Part shown: positions 24,701-34,393 of the stretch, piece after piece
How positions within the stretch are numbered: the first letter of the stretch is position 1
Layout: each line of letters begins with the position of its first letter
DNA from: Pseudonocardia parietis
Lineage (GTDB): Bacteria > Actinomycetota > Actinomycetes > Mycobacteriales > Pseudonocardiaceae
Assembly: GCF_017876315.1 (NCBI RefSeq)
Contig: NZ_JAGINU010000001.1
Coordinates: 4,588,001 to 4,652,000, forward strand
Length of the DNA stretch: 64,000 nt
Reading direction: 5' to 3'
Position numbers and translations under genes: made by a program
Notes under the pieces: generated by a model
Database searches by the model: none
Seen by the model: only the letters and a program-made list of their open reading frames with translations
What the model was told of the DNA's origin: nothing

Positions 24701-25885
24701 CTACCGCTCGGGTATCCGGAACGCCGGGAACACCGGCAGCTCGGACGGCGCGTCCGGGAACCGGTCGTCCATCGCGTCGACGACGGCGGCGGCCAGCTCC
24801 GCGGTCGCCGGACGGTGGGTCACCGCGGCGACCTCACCGAGGCCGCGCCAGTAGTGGCGCAGCGCGGTGGAGATCCGGGGTGAGCGGCCGGCATCGGTGC
24901 CGATCGGTCCGTCCCGCTCCAGCACCCGCGGCAGCAGCAGCCACGTCGACCACCACACCCACAGCAGCTGCGCATCGGTGAGCCGGGACCCGAGCATCTC
25001 CGGGTCGTCGAGCTCCGGCCAGACCGGGGCGACCTCGGCCCGCCACGCGTCGAGCATCTGGGCGGCCATCGGTCCGGGCAGCCCGAAGCTGGCGGAGCAA
25101 CCGGGGAACGGGACGCGCACGTAGGCGGCGTCCAGCACCACGTCCCGGAAGCAGCCCCACTCGAAGTCGACGAACCGGACCCCGCGGCTGGTCACGAGGT
25201 TGTTGTCCGGGCAGGTGTCGGACGGGCTGAACGCCCGGAAGCCGGTACCGCCGAGCAGCCGGACGCCGCCCCGCGCCTCCAGCACCGCCACCTCCGGCAC
25301 GTCGACGCCGAGTGCTCCGGCGAGCAGCTCCGGCAGTCCGGCGAGCGCGGCGCGGGCCTGGTCGGCGATCGGGTCACGACGGACCTTCTCCCCCAGCCGC
25401 CGCAACAGCGCACCGAAGTCGCCCTCCCGGCCGGCGGTCGCGGCCTGCATCCGGCCGAGCCCGCGGGCCCAGCCGAGCAGGCAGTTGCGCGCGGCCTCCC
25501 GGTCCGGGCCGAACAGCTTGTCGGCCAGCGTCATGCTGCGCCCGAGGTCCTCGAGCACGAGCAGCCGCTGCTCGGGATCGTGCGCGATGATCACCGGGCT
25601 GGGCCGGACGTCGGTCGGCAGCGCCGTGAACAGCTGGCAGGACGCGACCTCGTAGCGGAACGGGTCGGACGTGCCGGGGTCGCCCTGGTACTGCTTGATC
25701 ACGACACTGCGCCGGTCCGAGAACGGGTTCTGCGCCATGCGGGCCCGGGCCACGACCGAGGTGCCGCTGCCGCCGAGATCCTCCGGCTCGCAGAGTTCCA
25801 CCTCGGAACCCGCCCGCCGGGACAGCAGCCGGGCCGCCCCGGCCACCGCCGCGACCGCGCCGGGAGTCGCCTGCGGATCGGTCAT
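24701..25885 (-). CDS. Aminoglycoside phosphotransferase-like (APH/PKL fold) protein
   Basis: This 394-residue protein has the kinase-like fold: an N-lobe with nucleotide-site lysine in RSVVIKQYQGD, the hinge-like LLVLEDLGRSMTLAD, a catalytic loop read as FSPSDTCPDNNLV, and the metal-binding FVDFEWGCFRD in place of DFG. The catalytic loop lacks the usual His before Asp, but retains Asp and the later Asn. The substrate is unknown; resistance is not implied. Confidence 0.75.
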   Translation of the reverse strand: MTDPQATPGAVAAVAGAARLLSRRAGSEVELCEPEDLGGSGTSVVARARMAQNPFSDRRSVVIKQYQGDPGTSDPFRYEVASCQLFTALPTDVRPSPVIIAHDPEQRLLVLEDLGRSMTLADKLFGPDREAARNCLLGWARGLGRMQAATAGREGDFGALLRRLGEKVRRDPIADQARAALAGLPELLAGALGVDVPEVAVLEARGGVRLLGGTGFRAFSPSDTCPDNNLVTSRGVRFVDFEWGCFRDVVLDAAYVRVPFPGCSASFGLPGPMAAQMLDAWRAEVAPVWPELDDPEMLGSRLTDAQLLWVWWSTWLLLPRVLERDGPIGTDAGRSPRISTALRHYWRGLGEVAAVTHRPATAELAAAVVDAMDDRFPDAPSELPVFPAFRIPER

Positions 25886-25939
25886 CGCAGGAGACCCTAC
25901 CCTTCGGAATGCGTGCGGCTGGTGGTCCGACGCCGTCGG

Positions 25940-27781
25940 CTACGCGGCCGGGCCGGGCTTCTCCGGTGCGCCCCCGCCGGTCTCGCCGGGCTTGCCGGGC
26001 GCCGATCCGCCGGGCGCGGGCTGCGCCGGCTTGGCGTCCACGCCGGCCTCCTTGCGCTGGGCCGCGGTGATCGGCGCCGGTGCCGCGGTGAGGGGGTCGA
26101 AGCCGCCACCGGTCTTCGGGAACGCGATGACCTCACGGATCGAGTCGACCCCCGCCAGCAGGGCGGTGATCCGGTCCCAGCCGAACGCGATGCCGCCGTG
26201 CGGCGGGGCCCCGTAGGAGAACGCGTCGAGCAGGAAGCCGAACTTCTCCTTGGCCTCGGCCTCGGTCAGGCCCATGATCTCGAAGACCCGCTTCTGGACA
26301 TCGGCGTCGTGGATACGGATCGATCCGCCGCCGATCTCGTTGCCGTTGCAGACGATGTCGTAGGCGTAGGCCAGCGCGTCGCCCGGCGCCTGCTCGAACG
26401 TGTCGATCCAGTCCGGGGTCGGCGAGGTGAACGCGTGGTGCAGCGCGGTCCAGGCTCCGGCGCCGACCGCGACGTCGTCGGAGTCGGCGGCCGACTCGAA
26501 CAGCGGTGCGTCCACGATCCACACGAACGACCAGGCGGACTCGTCGATCGCGCCGATCCGCCGCGCGATCTCGCCACGGGCGGCACCCAGCAGGGCCCGC
26601 GCCTCGCCCGGCTTACCGGCGGCGAAGAAGATGCAGTCGCCGGGGTTCGCACCGACGGCCGCGGCCAGGCCGGCGCGCTCGGCGTCGGACAGGTTCTTGA
26701 CGACCGGGCCACGCTCGTCGACGGTGCCGTCCTCGCCGATCAGGACGTAGGCCAGCCCGCGGGCCCCGCGCTGCTTGGCCCACTCCTGCCAGCCGTCGAG
26801 CACCTTGCGCGGCTGCGTGGCCCCGCCCGGCATCACGACGGCGCCGACGTAGGGGTTCTGGAAGACGCGGAAGTTCGTGCCCTCGAAGTACGACGTCAGC
26901 TCGGTCAGCTCGATGCCGAAGCGCAGGTCCGGCTTGTCCGAGCCGTAGCGGCTCATCGCCTCGGCATAGCTCATCCGCGGGATCGGGCCCGGGATCTCGT
27001 AGCCGACCAGCTTCCACAGCGCGGCCAGCACCTTCTCGGCGAGCGCGATGACGTCGTCCTGCTCGACGAAGCTCATCTCGATGTCGAGCTGGGTGAACTC
27101 GGGCTGCCGGTCGGCGCGGAAGTCCTCGTCGCGGTAGCAGCGGGCGATCTGGTAGTAGCGCTCCAGCCCGCCGACCATCAGCAGCTGCTTGAACAGCTGC
27201 GGGCTCTGCGGCAGCGCGTACCAGGAGCCGGGCCGCAGCCGGGCCGGGACGAGGAAGTCGCGGGCGCCCTCCGGGGTGGACCGGGTCAGGGTCGGGGTCT
27301 CGACCTCGATGAAGTCCTCGCCGGCGAGCACGTCGCGGGCGGCCTTGTTGGCATCGCTGCGGAGCTTCATGGCCGCGGCCGGGCCGGCGCGGCGCAGGTC
27401 GAGGTAGCGGTGGGTCAGCCGGATCTCCTCGCCGACACCGGTGTGCTCGTCGATCGGGAACGGCAGCGGGGCCGACTCCGAGAGCACCGTCAGCTCGGTG
27501 ACCGTGACCTCGATGTCACCGGTGGGCAGCTCCGGGTTCTCGTTGCCCGCGGGGCGGCGGATCACCTCGCCGACGACCTGCACGCAGAACTCGGACCGCA
27601 GCCGGTGGGCGCGCTCGGCCATCTCGCCCTCACGGAACACGACCTGGGCGGATCCGGACCGGTCACGCAGGTCGATGAAGATCACGCCGCCGTGATCGCG
27701 GCGGCGGGCCACCCATCCGGCGAGGGTCACGGTCTGGCCGGCGTTCTCGGCACGCAACGTGCCGACGGGGTGGGTTCGCAT
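25940..27781 (-). CDS. aspS: Aspartate--tRNA(Asp/Asn) ligase with C-terminal extension
   Basis: This 613-residue class IIb synthetase starts at ATG 27781 (MRTHPVGTLRAENAG). It has the OB-fold anticodon domain (VTLAGWVARRRDHGGVIFID), class II motif 2 in YYQIARCYRDEDFRADRQPEF, the bacterial GAD insert, and motif 3 in GGIAFGWDRITALLAG. About 50 extra residues rich in Pro, Gly, Ala and Lys follow the usual end. Actinomycetes often use a non-discriminating AspRS with GatCAB, but specificity cannot be read here. Confidence 0.95.
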   Translation of the reverse strand: MRTHPVGTLRAENAGQTVTLAGWVARRRDHGGVIFIDLRDRSGSAQVVFREGEMAERAHRLRSEFCVQVVGEVIRRPAGNENPELPTGDIEVTVTELTVLSESAPLPFPIDEHTGVGEEIRLTHRYLDLRRAGPAAAMKLRSDANKAARDVLAGEDFIEVETPTLTRSTPEGARDFLVPARLRPGSWYALPQSPQLFKQLLMVGGLERYYQIARCYRDEDFRADRQPEFTQLDIEMSFVEQDDVIALAEKVLAALWKLVGYEIPGPIPRMSYAEAMSRYGSDKPDLRFGIELTELTSYFEGTNFRVFQNPYVGAVVMPGGATQPRKVLDGWQEWAKQRGARGLAYVLIGEDGTVDERGPVVKNLSDAERAGLAAAVGANPGDCIFFAAGKPGEARALLGAARGEIARRIGAIDESAWSFVWIVDAPLFESAADSDDVAVGAGAWTALHHAFTSPTPDWIDTFEQAPGDALAYAYDIVCNGNEIGGGSIRIHDADVQKRVFEIMGLTEAEAKEKFGFLLDAFSYGAPPHGGIAFGWDRITALLAGVDSIREVIAFPKTGGGFDPLTAAPAPITAAQRKEAGVDAKPAQPAPGGSAPGKPGETGGGAPEKPGPAA

Positions 27782-27836
27782 CACGGCGGTCAAGGCTATC
27801 GGCCCGCCCCGACCGCCCCGCGACCAGGCTTCGGAT

Positions 27837-27868
27837 CGCCCGGCGGGGTGTGGCGCGGCGGCCGGGCG
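27837..27868 (-). terminator. Hairpin after the radical SAM gene
   Basis: An 8-bp stem (CGCCCGGC at 27837-27844, GCCGGGCG at 27861-27868) with a 16-nt G-rich loop lies 16 bp downstream of the radical SAM stop and before aspS. Confidence 0.4.
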
Positions 27869-27884
27869 CAGCGGACACACAGCG

Positions 27885-29930
27885 CTACAGCAGGCTCAGC
27901 TGCCGGCACCCGGAGTCCCCCGGTGGTGGCTCGCCGGGGGCTGCGACCGGCGTCCCGGCGCCGACACCGCCCTGCACGGGCCGATCGGGCACCACCCGGT
28001 CCAGACCGTGCCGGGCGAGCAGCGGGACGACCCGGCGGTGCAGTGCCTCGCGGTAGTCCCGGCCGGCGTAGGCACCGCGCCGGTACAGCCGCTCGTAGCG
28101 CGGCAGCAGCGCCGGGTACTCGCGCCCCAGCCACTGCAGGAACCACTCCCGGGTCCCGGGCCGCAGGTGCAGCGCCAGGACCGTCGCCCCGGTCGCCCCG
28201 GCTGCGGCGATCTCGCCGAGCACCGCGTCGAGGGCCTCCTCGGAGTCGGTCAGCCAGGGCAGGACGGGTGCGACCATCACCCCGCACGGCAGGCCGGCGT
28301 CGGTGATCCGGCGGACCAGGTCGAGCCTGGCCTGCGGGCTCGGTGTCCCGGGTTCGAGCCGGGCGGACAGCTCGCGGTCCAGCAGCGCGATCGAGACCCC
28401 GGTACCGACCTGGACGTCGGCGTGCGCGGCGGCCAGGTCGGGCAGGTCCCGGGTCAGGACGGTCCCCTTGGTGAGGATCGAGAACGGTGTGCCGGACCGG
28501 GCGAGCGCGGCGATCACCCCGGGCATCAGCCGGTAGCGGCCCTCGGCGCGCTGGTAGGGGTCGGTGTTGGTGCCCATCGCGACGTGCTCGCGCCGCCAGC
28601 CCGGACGCGCCAGCTCCCGCTCCAGCACCCGCGCCACGTTGACCTTCACCACGATCTGCGAGTCGAAGTCGGCGCCCGCGTCCAGGTCCAGGTAGGTGTG
28701 CGTGTTGCGGGCGAAGCAGTTGTGGCTGACGACGCCGGCCGCGACGAAGTCACCGGTGCCGGTCGTGATGTCGAACATCGGCACCACCTCGCCGGTGTCG
28801 TGGACGTCGACGACGCGCGGGGCACCGTCCGGCGGTTCCTCCACGAGCGCACCCGTGACGTCGCGGACCCGGGCGACGGCCGGATCGGCGACCGCGACCA
28901 GCCGCAGCTGCTCGGCGGCGCCACCCAGCACCCGCAGTGCGCGGGTGCCCGCCCGGCCGGAGGGCTCGGACGCGACCCGGAACCGGAGGCGGCGCAGCGC
29001 GTCGACCGTCGCCCGGGTGAGCTGCTCGTCGCCGGGCACGACCCGTAGGACGCCCGCGCTCACCTCCCCGCACGCGTCGAGCACCCCACCGAGGAAACCC
29101 GCGCTCCACGCGGCGTCCGGCCGGGCCGGCCACGATGCCGGTGACGAGACGCGCTCCGGGGCCGCCGCCACCCCGCCCTGACCGGACACCGGTCCGGGCA
29201 CGGCTCCGGCCACGTGCCGCGCCGTCAGCAGGTGATGCGCCCGGGCCAGTGCCTCCAGCTCCACCCACGCCGACGGGAACGGCTCGGCCCGGACCCGGGC
29301 GCGGACCGCGTCGGCCCGGACCAGGCCACAGAGGTAGCCGGCCCCGTAGCCCTCCGATCGCACACCGGGCGGCACGGTGGCGGCTCCGGGCCCGACGAGC
29401 GCCGTCCCGGGGCGCAGGTGCGGCCGGTCCACCGACGACCGGCACCGCCCGGGGCGGACGTGCGCCCAGCCGTCGCGGGTCAGGAAGCGGTGCTCCGCTG
29501 AGGTGACCAGCACCGTCCCGTCGTCGAGCGTGACCCGCTGCGCACGACGACGGGTGGACCAGTGGGCGAGCACCGGGGTGCGGACGAACCGGCGACGGTT
29601 CTGTCCGTCCGCCACCGTGCCCACGACCTCGTCGCCCGCGCGCAGGTCCGCGATCGGGCGGGACCGGCCGTCGGCGGCCAGCACCGGTGTCGCGCCGTCG
29701 AGGCAGTACGTGCACGCGTGCGAGCAGCCCCGGTACGGGTTCACCGTCCAGCCGAACGGCACGGGTGACGACGACGCCACCCGGTTCAGCACCGACCGCG
29801 CCTCCACCTCGTGGAACACCGCGCCCGCGAACTCCGGGGTGCGCACGGAGCGCAGCAGCCCGCGCATACCCGGCAGCGCCGCGTCCGCGCCGATCCCGTC
29901 GAATCCCACCTGCTGTCCGCTCCACCGCAC
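27885..29930 (-). CDS. Intein-containing Rv2578c-family radical SAM protein
   Basis: This is a radical SAM (SPL-like/Rv2578c family) protein interrupted by an intein. The 681-residue precursor begins at GTG 29930 (xRWSGQQVGFDGIGADAALPG, matching the M. tuberculosis family start). The cluster motif CX3CX2C starts at residue 69 (RGCSHACTYC). The intein occupies residues 76-404 and the extein resumes with CFARNTHTYLDLDAG, so the third cluster cysteine is rebuilt only after splicing; the mature protein is 352 residues. Later blocks HVAMGTNTDPYQRAEGRYRL and FSILTKGTVLTRDLPDL are typical of the family. A perfect LexA box lies 9 bp before the start. The reaction is unknown; a nucleic-acid repair role is inferred from regulation. 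Confidence 0.88.
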   Translation of the reverse strand: MRWSGQQVGFDGIGADAALPGMRGLLRSVRTPEFAGAVFHEVEARSVLNRVASSSPVPFGWTVNPYRGCSHACTYCLDGATPVLAADGRSRPIADLRAGDEVVGTVADGQNRRRFVRTPVLAHWSTRRRAQRVTLDDGTVLVTSAEHRFLTRDGWAHVRPGRCRSSVDRPHLRPGTALVGPGAATVPPGVRSEGYGAGYLCGLVRADAVRARVRAEPFPSAWVELEALARAHHLLTARHVAGAVPGPVSGQGGVAAAPERVSSPASWPARPDAAWSAGFLGGVLDACGEVSAGVLRVVPGDEQLTRATVDALRRLRFRVASEPSGRAGTRALRVLGGAAEQLRLVAVADPAVARVRDVTGALVEEPPDGAPRVVDVHDTGEVVPMFDITTGTGDFVAAGVVSHNCFARNTHTYLDLDAGADFDSQIVVKVNVARVLERELARPGWRREHVAMGTNTDPYQRAEGRYRLMPGVIAALARSGTPFSILTKGTVLTRDLPDLAAAHADVQVGTGVSIALLDRELSARLEPGTPSPQARLDLVRRITDAGLPCGVMVAPVLPWLTDSEEALDAVLGEIAAAGATGATVLALHLRPGTREWFLQWLGREYPALLPRYERLYRRGAYAGRDYREALHRRVVPLLARHGLDRVVPDRPVQGGVGAGTPVAAPGEPPPGDSGCRQLSLL
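28719..29705 (-). other. Intein (329 residues) with degenerate LAGLIDADG endonuclease
   Basis: The boundaries are Cys1 (CLDGATPVLAADG) and the C-terminal HN, followed by extein Cys+1. Block A has IADLRAGDEVVG, block B has LVTSAEHRFLTRDGW, block F has VVPMFDITTGTGDFVAAG, and block G is VVSHN, so all splicing residues are present. The dodecapeptide motifs are GYLCGLVRADA and GFLGGVLDACG. The second has Cys where the catalytic acidic residue belongs, so the homing nuclease is probably inactive. The insertion point is the third cysteine of the radical SAM cluster motif. Confidence 0.85.
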
Positions 29931-29938
29931 AGCTCTAC

Positions 29939-29954
29939 TCGAACACAAGTTCGA
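29939..29954. promoter_or_regulatory. Perfect LexA (SOS) box
   Basis: TCGAAC-ACAA-GTTCGA matches all 12 defined consensus positions. It ends 9 bp upstream of the radical SAM GTG and lies 86 bp before the divergent YibE/F start, so it could govern one or both genes. From memory, the M. tuberculosis orthologue Rv2578c is also listed as LexA-regulated. Confidence 0.85.
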
Positions 29955-30039
29955 ACACGAGGCAACCGGCCGTCGCCGGGCGGTGCCCTCCGGGCGAGCA
30001 CCGGTCTCCGAGCCGGTGATCGACTGCGAGGATGGCGGA

Positions 30040-31536
30040 GTGCACCCGCCCGATCCCCGCAGACCGGCGCCGCCGGAGGGCGAGCCGCGGCACCCGGCCC
30101 GGCCGCGGCCGGACGCACGGCCGCCCCGGGGCGGGCGTCGCCGGGCGGAGGACCGGCCCGCCGGGCACGCCCCGGACCCGTCCCCCGGATCGGAGCTCGA
30201 CCACACGGCGCCGATCGGGCCGCCGGTGCGACCGGGCCCGGGCGAGACCGGACGCCGGGCCGCCCGCCGCCGGGCGGAGGAGGACGACGCCCCCGCACCA
30301 GGTGACCCGTCGTCGTGGGCCGACTGCCCCGCGACCACCGGCGGACCTGAGCAGGCCACCGGTGACCGCCAGGATCACGGGCATGGCCACGGCCACGGGC
30401 ACGGCGCCGCCACCCCGGCCGGACGCCGGGTCCGGAATCTGCTGGTCGCGCTGCTCGTCCCGTGTGCGCTCGCCACCCTGGCCGGGGTGGCGCTGCTGTG
30501 GCCGGGCCAGATCCCGGAACCGGACCTGCCGCCGACCCAGCAGGTGCACGGCGACGTGACCGCCGTCCAGGTCGCCGACTGCGCCCCCGGCTCGGGAGAC
30601 GGTGCCTGTACCGGCGTCACCGTCACCATGACCGACGGGCCCCGCAGCGGCCGCGAGCTCGTGCAGCTGGTGCCGAACGAGCCGTCCAGCCCGCGGTTCA
30701 CGGTCGGGGATCCGGTCTCGCTCGCCTGGTCCGGCGGGAACCCCGACGAGGCGGGCTCCTACCAGCTCAACGACTTCCAGCGCAGCTCCGCGCTGGCCTG
30801 GCTGGCGGCGGCGTTCGCGCTGTCCGTCGTGTTGCTCGGGCGGTTGCGCGGGCTCGCCGCACTGGTGGGTTTGCTGCTGAGCTTCGCGGTCCTGCTGTGG
30901 TTCGTGCTGCCGTCGATCCTGTCCGGGAACCCACCGCTCGCCGTCGCCGTCACCGGCGCGTGCCTGATCATGTTCGCGGTGCTGTACCTGACGCACGGGT
31001 TCAGCGCGCGGACGTCCTGCGCGGTGCTGGGGACGCTGGCCTCACTGGCCCTGATCGGGGTCCTGGGCTCCGCGTTCACCGCGGCCGCCCGGCTGACCGG
31101 GCTGGACGACACGACCGCGAACCTGATCGGCACGCTCGGGCCCGGGGTCCCGATCGACCCGCGCGGGCTGGTGCTGGCCGGCCTGGTGATCGGCGCGCTG
31201 GGCGCCCTGGACGACGTCACGGTCACCCAGGCCTCGGCGGTGTGGGAGCTCGGCGCGGCGAACCCGGGGCTCGGGGCGAGGGAGCTGTTCACCGCGGGGA
31301 TGCGGATCGGGCGCGACCACGTCGCGTCCGCGGTGAACACCCTGGTGCTGGCCTACGCCGGTGCGGCGCTGCCGTTGCTGCTGCTGTTCACCGTCGCCGC
31401 CGGCGGGGTCTCCGAGGTGCTGACCAGCCAGGACGTGGCGACCGAGATCGTCAGGACGCTGGTCGGCAGCATCGGCCTGGTCGCCGCGGTCCCGGTGACG
31501 ACCGGGCTGGCGGCTCTGGTCGTGGCCCGCCGCTGA
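30040..31536 (+). CDS. YibE/F family membrane protein
   Basis: This 498-residue protein starts at GTG 30040 behind GAGGA. A disordered N-terminus of about 130 residues is rich in Pro/Arg/Asp and contains a short His/Gly run (DHGHGHGHGHG). One membrane helix follows, then an extracytoplasmic domain, then a YibE/F membrane core of about seven helices (LGALDDVTVTQASAVWELGAANP is the family hallmark). The role of YibE/F proteins is unclear; transport has been proposed. It is divergent from the LexA-boxed radical SAM gene. Confidence 0.82.
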   Translation: MHPPDPRRPAPPEGEPRHPARPRPDARPPRGGRRRAEDRPAGHAPDPSPGSELDHTAPIGPPVRPGPGETGRRAARRRAEEDDAPAPGDPSSWADCPATTGGPEQATGDRQDHGHGHGHGHGAATPAGRRVRNLLVALLVPCALATLAGVALLWPGQIPEPDLPPTQQVHGDVTAVQVADCAPGSGDGACTGVTVTMTDGPRSGRELVQLVPNEPSSPRFTVGDPVSLAWSGGNPDEAGSYQLNDFQRSSALAWLAAAFALSVVLLGRLRGLAALVGLLLSFAVLLWFVLPSILSGNPPLAVAVTGACLIMFAVLYLTHGFSARTSCAVLGTLASLALIGVLGSAFTAAARLTGLDDTTANLIGTLGPGVPIDPRGLVLAGLVIGALGALDDVTVTQASAVWELGAANPGLGARELFTAGMRIGRDHVASAVNTLVLAYAGAALPLLLLFTVAAGGVSEVLTSQDVATEIVRTLVGSIGLVAAVPVTTGLAALVVARR

Positions 31537-31559
31537 CCCCCAGGCCGACCGGGGCCCGC

Positions 31560-32105
31560 TCAGGACGGTCGGCGGGCCAGCAGATGGGCCTCTCCGGCGG
31601 CCTCGTGGTGCATCACGATCTCCAGCTCACCGAACGCCTGTGCCAGCTCACCGGGCGCGGCGCGGAACCGCCCGCCGGTGTCCCCGACCTCGGAGAGCAC
31701 GGTGACCACCAGCAGCCCGCCGGGGGCAACGGCCGCCGCCAGCGCCGGGTACAGCTCCGGCACCCGGAACCGCTGGCAGACGACCACGTCGTAGGCGTCG
31801 TCCTCGGTCGGGAAACCGCCGTCGAGGTCGGCCTCCACCCACCGGATCCGCCCGGGCGGCTGCTCCGTGGTGGCCAGCGCCGCGCCCGCGGCCAGACCGG
31901 CCGGGGAGACGTCCACGGCGACGACGTCCAGGCCCCGCCCGGCCAGCCAGACCGCGACGGTGCCGCGACCACAGGCCACGTCCAGCGCACGCCCCCGGCC
32001 CGGCAGCAGGTCGGTCTGTCCGCGCAGCGCGTCCGGGGGCTGCGGGATCGGCGTACCGAGCGCGCGGTGCTTCGCGTCCCAGTGCTCGCGGTCGTCCCGG
32101 ACCAT
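31560..32105 (-). CDS. Class I SAM-dependent methyltransferase
   Basis: This 181-residue protein starts at ATG 32105. Motif I ALDVACGRGTVAVWLAGRG is followed by the acidic VVAVDVSPAGLAAG, then VVVCQRFRVPELYPAL and a post-motif GGLLVVTVLSEVGDTGG. It starts 9 bp after hisS and is probably co-transcribed with it. The substrate is unknown. It resembles small TehB-like methyltransferases. Confidence 0.82.
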   Translation of the reverse strand: MVRDDREHWDAKHRALGTPIPQPPDALRGQTDLLPGRGRALDVACGRGTVAVWLAGRGLDVVAVDVSPAGLAAGAALATTEQPPGRIRWVEADLDGGFPTEDDAYDVVVCQRFRVPELYPALAAAVAPGGLLVVTVLSEVGDTGGRFRAAPGELAQAFGELEIVMHHEAAGEAHLLARRPS

Positions 32106-32113
32106 CGCCGGTC

Positions 32114-33451
32114 TCAGCCGACCTCGGCCGCGACCGCGGTGACCACGGCGTCGAGCACGGCGTCGAGCGGCACGTCCTGCTGCTCGCCGGACACGAGGTC
32201 CTTGAGCCCGATCGAGCCGGCGTCGATGTCGCGGTCCCCCAGCACCAGCGCGAACCGCGCACCGGAGCGGTCGGCGGACTTCATGGCGCCCTTGAGGCCG
32301 CGGCCGCCGTAGGACAGGTCGACCCGCACGCCGCGGGCGCGCAGGCCGGCGGCGATGGTGACCAGACGGCGCTTCGCGGCGTCGCCGAGCGGCACCCCGA
32401 ACACCTCGGCACGGGCGGACGACCACGGCGCGACGCCCTCGACGCCGCAGGCCAGCAGCGTCCGGTCGACGCCGATGCCGAACCCGACACCGGAGAGATC
32501 CGGCCCGCCGAGGGTCGCCATCAGGCCGTCGTAACGGCCACCGCCGCCGATCCCGGACTGGGCGCCGAGGCCGTCGTGGACGAACTCGAAGGTCGTCTTC
32601 GTGTAGTAGTCCAGGCCGCGCACCATCCGCGGGTTCGGGGTGTAGGCGACGCCGAGGTCGTCGAGGTGCGCCAGGACCGCGGCGTGGTGTTCGGCCGAGG
32701 CGTCGGACAGGTGGTCCATGAGCAGCGGCGCGTCGGCCATCGCCGCACGCACCTCGGGACGCTTGTCGTCGAGCACGCGCAGCGGGTTGATCGTCGCGCG
32801 CGCCCGGGTCGGCTCGTCGAGATCGAGCCCGTCGAGGAACTTCCGCAGCCGCTCGCGGTAGGCGGGCCGGCAGTCGGCGTCACCGAGCGAGGTGATCTCC
32901 AGCCGGTAGCCGGTGAGGCCGAGTGCCCGGAAGCCCTCGTCGGCGACCGCGATGACCTCGGCGTCCAGCGCCGGGTCGTCGATCCCGATCGCCTCGACAC
33001 CGACCTGCTGCAGCTGCCGGTAGCGACCGGCCTGCGGGCGCTCGTAGCGGAAGAACGGCCCGGCGTAGCGCAGCTTGACCGGCAGGCCCTGCTTGTCGAG
33101 GTTGTGCTCGATCACCGAGCGGACGACGCCCGCGGTGCCCTCGGGCCGCAGTGTCACCGACCGATCGCCGCGGTCGGCGAAGGTGTACATCTCCTTGGAG
33201 ACGACGTCGGTGGACTCCCCCACCCCGCGGGCGTAGAGCCCGGTCTCCTCGAAGATCGGCAGCTCGATGTGGCCGTACCCGGCACGGGCCGCTGCCGTGG
33301 CGAGCGTGTCGCGGACATGCGTGAACCCCGCCGACTCCGTCGGAAAGTACTCCGGGATGCCCTTCGGCGCGGCGAACGGCTCGGGCTTGCGCGCCCGGTC
33401 GCCCGCCCGCTGCTCGGTGGCGGTCACAGCAGTTCCACGTCCTCTCGTCAC
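32114..33451 (-). CDS. hisS: Histidine--tRNA ligase
   Basis: This class II synthetase of 445 residues has motif 1 near GTAGVVRSVIEHNL, motif 2 LRYAGPFFRYERPQAGRYRQ, the histidine-A box MVRGLDYYTKTTFEF, GGGGRYDGL and motif 3 GVGFGIGVDRTLLA, then a C-terminal anticodon-binding domain. GTG 33451 has GGAGG four bases upstream; another GTG at 33427 is possible. It is divergent from the cyclophilin gene, an arrangement shared with mycobacteria except that the metallo-hydrolase usually between them is missing. Confidence 0.94.
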   Translation of the reverse strand: MTRGRGTAVTATEQRAGDRARKPEPFAAPKGIPEYFPTESAGFTHVRDTLATAAARAGYGHIELPIFEETGLYARGVGESTDVVSKEMYTFADRGDRSVTLRPEGTAGVVRSVIEHNLDKQGLPVKLRYAGPFFRYERPQAGRYRQLQQVGVEAIGIDDPALDAEVIAVADEGFRALGLTGYRLEITSLGDADCRPAYRERLRKFLDGLDLDEPTRARATINPLRVLDDKRPEVRAAMADAPLLMDHLSDASAEHHAAVLAHLDDLGVAYTPNPRMVRGLDYYTKTTFEFVHDGLGAQSGIGGGGRYDGLMATLGGPDLSGVGFGIGVDRTLLACGVEGVAPWSSARAEVFGVPLGDAAKRRLVTIAAGLRARGVRVDLSYGGRGLKGAMKSADRSGARFALVLGDRDIDAGSIGLKDLVSGEQQDVPLDAVLDAVVTAVAAEVG

Positions 33452-33550
33452 GGAACCTCCAGCCTAGAACCGCCGTCTCTCAGAATCCCTCTCAGGTCGC
33501 CCCGCTACCCTCCGGACGCGAACGAATGATCAAGCGGGGAGTGGCGGAGC

Positions 33551-34392
<842 letters not shown>

Positions 34393-34393
<1 letters not shown>

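Noticed and set aside
24701..25885. Aminoglycoside resistance gene
   Set aside because: The catalytic loop deviates and the fold is shared by many metabolite kinases; nothing specific to aminoglycosides can be read.
29939..29954. tRNA T-arm (GTTCGAAC motif)
   Set aside because: The motif is the LexA palindrome; no cloverleaf arms or CCA-proximal acceptor stem surround it. The same holds at 46080-46095 and 2090-2105.
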